Below, one piece after another: positions 55,844-64,000 of a DNA stretch of 64,000 bases (its first letter is position 1; each line of letters starts with the position of its first letter). The notes beneath the pieces were generated by a model. It was not told where the DNA came from and searched no databases. It saw only the letters and a list, made by a program, of their open reading frames with translations. The DNA comes from Diploptera punctata (taxonomy: Eukaryota; Arthropoda; Insecta; Blattodea; Blaberidae): contig JASPKZ010004568.1 in assembly GCA_030220185.1 (NCBI GenBank), positions 993,501 through 1,057,500 on the forward strand, given 5' to 3'. A program made the position numbers and the translations under genes.

Positions 55844-57340
55844 CAGGGTGTTTCAGAAGTGACAGGCAATAATTCACACATGGAAAATACAAACCAAAAG
55901 TAGCTAAAAAGCTTAAATAAACATAGGTCCGCAAGTCCACCGTTGTCGAGATGTACTCGAGATGCGAAACAACTCTAAACGCCCTTGGGTAATTACAATG
56001 GTGTCTCAAGATTTGGGATCAACTACAATTTGTTGACGCATGCGCAACAATATATCTTTCTCCCTACCTACACTGTGCCTACAGGCCTCAAAATCAGTTA
56101 CGAAAATAAAGACACGATGCACAGAGGTTACACCAATGAAGAGTACGCTAACATGCACTTCATGCATCGCAAAGCAAATGGCAGAGCACTTGATGCTGCA
56201 CGATTGTATGAAGAAGTTTTCCTCGATGCAGGCAGCCCGATAGGCGTACATTTATCATTTTACATCAGCACCTTAGAGAAACTGGGTGTTTCGCACACCG
56301 TGTACGAGACGTTGTACCCAGATCCATTACACATGATGTAGAGGACAGGGTGTTACGTAGTGCACACGAACGTCCGAGTACTTCAATAAGGATGATTGCT
56401 ACCCAGAAGCGTGTCCAGGTGCGTATGGCGGATTCTCCATCGGTAAATATTGTATCTGTATCAACTCCAGCGACTGCAAGCTCTCAATAATGCAGAATTC
56501 CCTCCTAGAGAGAATTTCTGCCAATGGGTGCAACAACAGTGTACCCTGAAGCAGCATTCTGTTTACGGATGAAGCAGGGTTTACTCGTGACCTTACTTTT
56601 AACTTCCGTAACTGTCAGATTTGGGCCGATGTCAATCCTAATGCAATTCACGCGTCATGACATCAGCAAGCGTTTTTCGTTAAACATCCGGGCAGGACTA
56701 CTCGAAGACCGCATAATTATACCACAGAGACTAACTGCAGAGTTGTACAGGTGTTTTCTGCGGACTGCACTTCCAGATCCCCTTCATTATGATGATGTTC
56801 CACTGATCCAACGCCTGAATATGTGGTTCATGCATGACGGTGTTTCAGCACATTTTCAATTACGTGTGCTCCGGCTTCTAACTTGAAGTATGGTCAATAT
56901 TGGATAAGTAGAGGAGGGCCTGTGCCATGGCATCCAAGGTCACCGGATTTAAATTCCATGGACTTCTGTGTATGGGATCATATCAGAAACCTGCTTTATG
57001 CTACTGACGCAAACTCTCTTGAGGGATTACGTTTGCGGATTGAAGCAGCCTTGCAGCATTTATATAATTCTCCAGGATTGCCTGACAGGATTCGCAACTC
57101 ATTTCAGAGATGTATCATTTCAGTTCGATGTAGCATTCAGACGCATGGGCAACATTTTGAACAGCTACTTTAAAGTTTGGAGATTCCATGTGTTCCTAGA
57201 CACTGATGAACCGTAACAGAAAATGTGTTCTATCTCGACAACGGTTGATTTGCGGACCCATGTTTATTGGAGCTTTCTAACTACTTTCGGCCGGTACTTT
57301 CCATGTGTGAATAATTGATCATCACTTCTGAAACATCCTG
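55844..57340 (+). mobile_element. Mariner-like DNA transposon with TIRs
   Basis: 1497 bp. The ends caggrtgtttcagaagtga are inverted at left (55844) and right (57340) and extend ~100 bp (shared tggtccgcaa-type and cgttgtcgagat stretches). TA lies on both sides (55842-55843, 57341-57342). It contains one broken transposase gene. The related fragment at 47204-47763 comes from a different subfamily. Confidence 0.92.
56085..57173 (+). pseudogene. Mariner-like transposase, several frameshifts
   Basis: Pieces in order: YTNEEYANMHFMHRKANGRA (N-terminal helix-turn-helix, 56130-56190), ALDAARLYEEVF, a FTDEAGFT-like first Asp in a shifted frame near 56560, FSLNIRAGL near 56675, MWFMHDGVSAHF (second Asp, near 56825) and RGGPVPWHPRSPDLNSMDFCVWDH (third Asp, near 56940). 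It ends HFEQLL near 57170. The third residue is Asp, as in mariner-type DDD cores. At least three frame changes; inactive. Confidence 0.88.
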
Positions 57341-57402
57341 TATAACGAAACCTGGTAAAGTGTAGGCATTATAAAAATTCACGATGTTATTAAAAAAAAC
57401 AT

Positions 57403-57474
57403 TCCTGAGGAGGATCGAACATGGGTCTGCGTCGTCGCAAGAAAACGTCTTACCGACTCCTCTATTGAAGCGAA
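57403..57474 (-). tRNA. tRNA-like sequence, probable pseudogene or SINE head
   Basis: Minus strand: gaggagtcggtaagacg (A-box-like) and catgttcgatcctcc (B box) at tRNA-like spacing. T arm pairs partly; acceptor weak. Confidence 0.4.
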
Positions 57475-57485
57475 CGATACAAACA

Positions 57486-59289
57486 CTGCATGAAGAAAGA
57501 CTTATGCCGCCGGATTTGATGTCAAAGGAGACAGCACACGTAACAATTTACTAGTGTGATTCGCGCTTCAAAACTTTAACTTTCCACCACCAAGACTTGC
57601 GCCACCATTTTTTTCAAAGGCGTGCATTTTAATCCAAGTTGAAGTGGAATATTATCTATTCATTTTAAAGGTGGAGTCACATGGTTAACATGTCGGGTCA
57701 TACCGTTCTATGCATTAGTCGAAAAGTTATGGGGAAATTTGTTCTCCCATGGGATATCGAATCAGTTTACATCCCGTATTTCTAGTCAGAGATAGTATTC
57801 TTTACACCCCTCGGTCACGAATAAAGGCTTCTAAACTCAAAATGAACAAATTAATAATCAAAGAACATACATTTTTTAATACAAAAGGAAGTAACATTAA
57901 GACATTCATTTAATAAATAAGAAATGTGGTCTGTAAATTCTTACCTCATATGTTAGTTTTTGTTGCACATATGTTTCAAGGCTTCTGAGCCCTATCGTCA
58001 GCGATGACAGAATACGGAAACAATTTGAGGTAAGAATATATACACAAAATATATTAATTATTGAACATACTGTTCATTTCACAAGTTAAGTTGAAAGGCA
58101 AAAAATAAAAAATAGAAAAAAACTGATAGGCTATGTGTTAAAATAATGAAAGTGTGAAATTGGCATATGGAATAGATATATATTGGCGCACAAAACACGA
58201 GTTTTAATTTGTAGCAATTATAATATAATGAATGACCATTTAATTGTCCTGCACAACGCGGGGCGCGTTAAAAATGGAAGTGCGTTATTGCCTGACCATT
58301 GACTAAATCTCATCAGACCAAAAACACATTTGAAGCTCGCTTTCAGTTGACAATCAACAGAGTTAATAATGACTATTATAGTGGCGTTCAAACTGCTATA
58401 ATTAAACCATTACGCTATAATTATCCTTTCCCTTATATTTATTTTCATCAGTCATTTGCAAATAAACAATATAATGTAACAATATTTTTGTTAACATAAC
58501 ACAAATGAACCAAATTAATTTTTTGCGCGATAATGCGTTTTGTCGTACTTACAGCAATGGCGACCATGATTGAAATTTCAACATCTTACATTTTGGGGTT
58601 GCCAACCAAAATAACTATACTGTATTAAAATAACTCTACTGTAATGTTACATAATACAAACACGCGTGTGGGAGGTAAAACCACTGCCCTATATGTATAC
58701 TACATACAATGTATATACAAAAATACATCCAAAAGGTAGTGCAGATGTACATTATACTAAGTAACTCACTGCAATTTATATGAACTGAACTTTATTTGAA
58801 ACAATATAAAACAATAAATACACACTTGCCACCATTTTATAATAAAATTGGTCTCACGGCTTCCTGTTGTTTCGAATAGTAAACATTGCCCACACTGTTA
58901 ACGTTAGTCAGTTGTCTACTATGAACGCAAATATTTCCAACAAAGATATTATTTTACTATTATTTATTATTTTGAAAAACCATCGCTCAAAAAATAATGT
59001 ACAATGCACAATTGTGAAGTGTTTACAGAATCTCAGATATTTAAAACCTTGCTATCGCTCGATTTTCAAACATTTTCTTCGAATCTGTAAAAATCACTTT
59101 CCAACATTGCATCGTAATATATTATTTTACAGTTACACGCGTTCAGCGATTATTGGATGACCTTGTTTCTTCTCTCACAGTGGGTTCTTCTTTCATTCCC
59201 ACTAAGATTATTGACGGATAAATTCTGTATCCGATAAGGACTATAATGGCCTAAATCCTTAAATGTTCCCTTAAAAATTCAAATATTTA
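57486..59289. other. No supported gene
   Basis: AT-rich. A 12-bp inverted repeat (attcttacctca ... tgaggtaagaat) lies near 57938 and 58029. Frames at 58299-58499 and 58867-59160 are not recognised. Confidence 0.4.
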
Positions 59290-59980
59290 AAAGTAGGGTT
59301 GGCTCGGGTGAATCGCGACAAAAATAAGAATATATGTAATATCGGTTTCGTTATTGATAAGACATTTATGTTGTTTACTTCATGTTTTAATATAATATTT
59401 GATCAACATTTTGTACCAGTTATAGATGTCCCTACTCATCCTTATCTGTTAGGGTGAATAGGAATAGTCTTTTGGGTGAATCCGGACATATTTTATATGA
59501 CTTCCTTCGGTAAAATATTAGTTTCGCAGACGTTTAAAACACAATTTTATAACAGAATTTTCTCAATAAAGTATCATACAATAAGATCTATTTATTTATT
59601 TATTTATTTATATTAGGTCTGCTATTATTTTTCTTCCTTCAGTTTTAACAAACTTTTCATTATGCCATTCATGTCAATTACCATCACATCAGATGCATTC
59701 TCCCAGTTTTGATGAAATGGGAAAATTATATTTTATAAAACAAAAACCACACATAGTGTTATTCAGTTCCGCCTCTCCAGTATCATCATTTTCCATTTAT
59801 AATTCAGATTCTGGCGACGATAAATTTGTACTTATTGAATTTTTCTCCGCGAAGCAAAAAACCGCCTTTCTTATATTGATGAAATTTAATTTAAATTCAC
59901 ATGCAGACAATGGAAGAACTCATTGTACGAACTGTTATTTTCAGCGGATCCTAACTTCCACTGATAAGGGACGGTGAAGA
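59290..59980 (-). mobile_element. Possible pogo/Tigger-like element, C-terminal remnant
   Basis: Minus strand from about 59810: DDTGEAELNNTMCGFCFIKY and then GECI-CDGN-HEWHNE, a paired-Cys pattern like the zinc-finger C-terminus of insect pogo-like transposases. To its left, three related short repeats (gggtgaatcgcgaca, gggtgaataggaatag, gggtgaatccggaca; 59307-59490) look like subterminal repeats. The catalytic core is absent, so the assignment is tentative. Confidence 0.45.
59581..59608. repeat. (TTTA)n short tract
   Basis: About six TTTA/ATTT units. Confidence 0.9.
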
Positions 59981-60010
59981 CATAAACGAGTTACACCAAA
60001 TAACTCTGCT
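59940..60010 (-). mobile_element. SINE-4 fragment
   Basis: tcagcggatcctaacttcc, ggtgaagacataaacgag and aataactctgc match 61999-62070. Only the middle of the element is present. Confidence 0.65.
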
Positions 60011-60689
60011 GCAATTTCTTCAACTATATCCATATCGATTGATACCATATACACACTTTTTAGTCTTTTATGAAATAAAGTTGTTAGACCACTCTAAATT
60101 CCCTCCATATGCCCATGTGACGTACAAGCGAGTTCAATGGTCGTTCCTGTTTTCATAGAACTGCATTTCACTATAATTCACTATAGGGACAACACGATAT
60201 TGAAGGATTGATACTAAGGGACGGTAATGGTTACTCATGGATAGACCTCAGATTTTAGGGTCTAAAAATATAGATTTAAGTGCTTAACATAACCTTTATG
60301 AACAATAATGTACGTTTGAAATTACAACTTTAAGATTTTAAGAATGTGTAAAACTTTATAATATAACTTTTGTCATCAGAAAATTAATCTAAGTATTATA
60401 AGATAAAATATTAATTTAATTCCTTCTGGCTTTTTTCGTGTTGAGACTTGAAAGTAGTTTTGAAGTTCCTTAGGACAGGTTACTGGCCCGACGCTAAGTA
60501 GTCCAGTGGTAGGGCTGCTACCTTTTAGTCTCTGGACAGACATTAGGATACCGCATTTACTCAGTACCTGATGGAACGGTTATACCGCCGTGACTCGGTC
60601 CTCAGAGCCTCGTTTGTGAAAACGGGTTGTACCACGAGAAGGTGAGGATGAGAATTGGGTAGGAGAGGTTATACACACGTCACTACCCC
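60011..60689. other. No supported gene
   Basis: AT-rich up to about 60440. The stretch 60480-60660 is less AT-rich and contains an A-box-like gtagtccagtggtagggc, but no B box was found. Confidence 0.35.
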
Positions 60690-61170
60690 TTACAATATTT
60701 TTAAGAATTTTTTAGGGTTAATAAATTCTATCTTCAAGCCACAGTTAGTCCAAAAGCATTCAAGACTGATAGTGTATAAAACACTTGCTCTTCCAACTCT
60801 TTTGTATGGTAGCGAAGTATGGACGGTGAAACAGAAGGATATACAGAGACTTAGATCTGCTGAAATGAGATATCTTCGGAGGACTGCAGGATACACACTA
60901 CTAGATCACAAAAAAGATGAAGACATCTTAGAAGAATTACACATGAAATCTTTAGAAAACAAAATTTCTGATTATAAGTCAAGAGGGATACAACATGTTC
61001 ATCGAATGGAAGATCACAGAATACCCAAACTAATGTTAAGATATCAACCCGCAGGAAGAAGAAGACCAGGACGTCCACTCAAAAGACTTCTGGATGGTGT
61101 TTCTCTTGAGGCCGAAACAGGTCAACAAATGGCCTAAATTCGTGAATGTACTATGATGATGATGATGATA
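60690..61170 (+). mobile_element. RTE-like LINE 3' tail with (ATG)n end
   Basis: An open frame to 61137 encodes YKTLALPTLLYGSEVW, RSAEMRYLRRTAGYTLLDHK, HVHRMEDHRIPKLML and PAGRRRPGRPLKR, the complete post-RT tail. It is followed by (ATG)n at about 61153-61169. The RT itself is missing. The frame is long and unbroken, so the insertion is fairly recent. Confidence 0.88.
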
Positions 61171-61572
61171 TTAATTTAATTAACTATACTAAATATAATT
61201 AATGTACATAAAGGGAAATTAGTCACACGTTATTATTATTTTGATTTTATGATAACAGTCCAAAGATCTGGGATAGTTTCTGGATACTTGGTGACAGTAA
61301 ATTGGAATAAGTTATGTATATTTAATTTTAAAATGACATTATAGGATCATGGACACAAAGTAAGTATAAATGGGAATATATAGGTCTATATTTCAGGCAT
61401 AATTAAGGCTAAAAGAGCATATGATAAAATAAATATATTTGATCATCGATAAACTCTTGCAGTTCTTACAACGTTTCGTGAACCTTTCACTTATATTATT
61501 GGTATAAATTTATTCTATCAGGAAAAAAAGGCATAAAATTTAAAATCCAAGATTCAGTTACAAAACATACAA

Positions 61573-61573
<1 letters not shown>
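61171..61573. other. No supported feature
   Basis: AT-rich, nothing recognised. Confidence 0.45.

Positions 61574-61621
<48 letters not shown>
61574..61621. repeat. (TG)n(TA)n microsatellite
   Basis: Compound tract: TG run 61573-61588 then TA run to 61620. Confidence 0.96.
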
Positions 61622-61625
<4 letters not shown>

Positions 61626-61719
61626 CGTCGCTTTAGGTCCCTCGTGAAAGCATGGTTGCACCCATTGCGAGGTTTATTGACCATGGCGAATTTCGTTACG
61701 GTTATTTCACTACAGATAA

Positions 61720-62080
61720 CAGCGAGCGACATGTGGTCAGCACATCACCTCTGAGACATATCGGCGTAGTAGGCAACTACGATAATACTTGGATAAGAAA
61801 GATTGGATAAATTTTGTTCAGAGGTCTTATCTTTCGGGCTCGAGGATTTTTAGGAGCACGAAAATCTTCAGAGTTGGGACCAACGTTTAAAACTCCCTCC
61901 CGGATGACCTATCCCTAGGGTTTTTCCATCATAAAAATCCATCCACTCCAGCCGGGTTTGAATACGCGACCCTAGAGATACAATTCCAGGCTTTTTTTTT
62001 CAGCGGATCGTCACTCTCACTGTTACGGTGACGTTGAAGACACAAAACGAGGTAACCAAAACAACTGTGCCGAATGATAT
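61720..62080 (-). mobile_element. SINE-4 copy
   Basis: Most complete member. It contains catgtggtcagcacatcacc, gtagtaggcaactac, tctttcgggctcgagg, ctcccggatgacctatccc, a reversed tRNA-like head around gccgggtttgaatacgcgac, then tcagcggatcgtcact. Fragments occur at 43140-43210, 43466-43620 and 59940-60010. Confidence 0.65.
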
Positions 62081-62384
62081 AATCTCCTCCCGAGGCGGTA
62101 TGTTCTAATAGATATATGTATTTCACATCTATTCAAATCAGTTTAGAATTACACAAGGTCAATGCAATATTTACAAACAAATTAGTGAAATACATTATCC
62201 CTATTCATCCAACAGTGTTTCAATTTTCATGTGTTGGTAACACTCAAACCTTTGTCGAAAATTACGAGAATTGTCGCAATCAGTTTGGGGATAATTACTT
62301 TATATTTCAGTAAAACTTATTTCGTAATCCGACCTTTAGTTAAAACCAGACACACAAAATAAATAAATCATAGTTATAAAAAGC
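62081..62384. other. No supported feature
   Basis: AT-rich, nothing recognised. Confidence 0.45.
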
Positions 62385-63022
62385 TAAAAGAACACGCTCT
62401 AGGGCACGCCGTAGCGTAGTGGTTAAGGCACTGAGCTACAAGCCGGAGGGTCGAGGGTTCAAGTCCCGTTGGGGGTCAGAATTTTTAAACTGACCCAAAC
62501 CTTCTGGCGGCACTATGGCCCTGGGGTCGACTCAGCCTCTAACGGAAATGAGTACCAGGCGCTTGTTCTGGGGTAAAGGCGGCCGTCACGCAGGGCTGAC
62601 AACTCGGCTGACATAAAGTGCCGATTGTCTAGATAAAGTGGGAGCCTTAACCTCCTACTACCCCAAGGGCCTCCGGGACTGTTGTGGGATAACTTTTTAG
62701 GAGGCACGCCGTAGCGTAGTGGTTAAGGCACTGAGCTACAAGCCGAAGGGTCGAGGGTTCAAGTCCCGTTGGGGTCAGGATTTTTAAACTGGCCCAAACC
62801 CTCTGGCGGCACTATGGCCCTGGGGTCGACTCAACCTCTAACGGAAATGAGTACCAGACGCTTTTTCTGGGGTAAAGGCGGCCGTCACGCAGGGCTGACA
62901 ACCCGGCTGACATAAAGTGCCGATTGTCTAGAAAAAGTGGGAGCCTTAACCTCCTACTACCCCAAGGGCCTCCGGGTCTGTTGTGGGATCACTTTACTTC
63001 ACTTTACTTAAAAGAACACGCT
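62385..63022. repeat. 14-bp target-site duplication pair
   Basis: taaaagaacacgct at 62385-62398 and 63009-63022, perfect, bracketing the SINE-3 dimer as one unit. Confidence 0.95.
62399..63008 (+). mobile_element. SINE-3 head-to-tail dimer
   Basis: Two ~300-bp units, about 62399-62701 and 62702-63008, >95% identical by eye. Each has a tRNA-like head with A box (GTAGCGTAGTGGTTAAGG) and B box (GGGTTCAAGTCCC), a body with ctctggcggcactatggcc, and an end in tgggatcactttactt. The first unit's tail is shortened to ataactttttag. One TSD encloses both. An old single copy lies at 795-1078. Confidence 0.95.
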
Positions 63023-63591
63023 TTATTAGAAAACTAATTTTTTTATTTTTTAGTTTCAATATTTTACAGAATAAGATAAAAATGTAAATATGTTTAAATT
63101 CGATACTATTGTAGTATGAGCTAAAAGTAGTACTCTTCTATAAAAAAACCCTCCCAGCCGGATTTGAACCAGCGACGTACGTATTACTGAAATTACATAC
63201 CACTAAGAGTTATCTGCTCTACCAACTGAGCTCTTACAACGATTGACTAAAAACTCGACAAGCCCGCCACCTATTATGCAAGTTTTCATTTTTTTTATTT
63301 TCGGATGATTCTGGCCAGGATTTTAGAAACAAAATATGAAATTATTGTATTGTCACGGGTCCTCTACACATATACAAAGTTTCAAGTCGATCCATTGTTT
63401 CTAAGTGGGTGAAAACCGCGTTGAAAGATTCCGTTACATTGATACAAAAACACTTTTTTTGATTTTCTGATGATTATAGCCAGTATTTTAGAAACTAAAT
63501 ACGAAATTATTGTATTGTCACGGGTCCTCTACTAGTATACAAAGTTTCAAGTCGATCCAATGATTTTAAGTGGGTGAAAATCGCGTTGATA

Positions 63592-63600
<9 letters not shown>
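63009..63600 (-). repeat. Repeat D, copy with duplicated segment
   Basis: Order: hairpin-arm piece (cacgctttattagaaaac), spacer, reversed tRNA-like segment 63151-63241, then the tgattctggccaggatttta segment present twice (about 63304-63446 and 63466-63600), the second running into the tetranucleotide tract. It matches 54163-54632 in order. Confidence 0.85.
63151..63241 (-). tRNA. tRNA-like segment of repeat D
   Basis: Minus strand: gagctcagttggtagagc (A box) and ctggttcaaatccgg (B box), both better preserved than in the copy at 54318, with ~50 nt between them. Either an intron-bearing tRNA relic or a Pol III promoter of the repeat. Confidence 0.5.

Positions 63601-64000
<400 letters not shown>

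Overview
This is an AT-rich, intron- and repeat-type eukaryotic sequence, almost certainly from an insect with a large, repeat-dense genome. The insect call rests on a nuclear copy of mitochondrial DNA that reads as insect-like cytb and ATP6, with TGA used as Trp. It also rests on the mix of repeats: RTE-like LINEs with simple-repeat tails, Tc1/mariner elements, tRNA-headed SINEs and long (ATT)n, (TA)n and (GATA)n tracts. A cockroach or other polyneopteran is my guess, not something the sequence proves. I found no host protein-coding gene I would defend. Nearly every long reading frame is a retrotransposon, transposase or SINE read-through.

Layout. 1-6.1 kb: LINE fragments, including an RTE-like family here called RTE-A, and a CR1-like LINE 3' end. 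6.6-7.5 kb: a foldback holding a SINE and a tRNA-like unit inside its own inverted repeat. 7.6-18.2 kb: stacked LINE remnants and RTE-A copies, several with exact target-site duplications (TSDs). 18.2-19.7 kb: a LINE RNase H fragment and a LINE tail. 19.7-24.6 kb: a near full-length RTE-like LINE (RTE-G) split by a 1.5-kb Tc1 element. 24.6-28.4 kb: the best RTE-A copy, with a 710-codon reverse-transcriptase frame, inserted into another LINE. 29.5-33.1 kb: two dead Tc1 elements, one carrying the mitochondrial insert, plus a 435-bp deletion derivative of RTE-A. 33-41 kb: sparse sequence with SINE-2 copies, a twin-primed LINE, a tRNA-like unit and a dispersed palindromic repeat. 41.2-43.6 kb: a young RTE-A copy nested in an old one. 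44-49 kb: a small palindrome, a CR1-like end and a mariner remnant. 49.35-51.95 kb: an internally deleted LTR retrotransposon with both LTRs. 53.7-57.3 kb: a hairpin element, a composite repeat with a tRNA-like part, SINE-2 and a mariner element. 59.3-64 kb: a pogo-like remnant, a LINE tail, a SINE-3 dimer, and the composite repeat running into a GACA/GATA tract that leaves the window.

The elements do not form a pathway. They are a record of successive insertions whose order can be read from nesting and TSDs. Family names (RTE-A, RTE-G, SINE-1 to SINE-4, repeat D, repeat R) are labels used only in this annotation. No new defence or metabolic system is visible. The most unusual items are the two-gene mitochondrial insert, the mini RTE-A, the tRNA-like unit in nested palindromes, and tetranucleotide growth at one site of repeat D.
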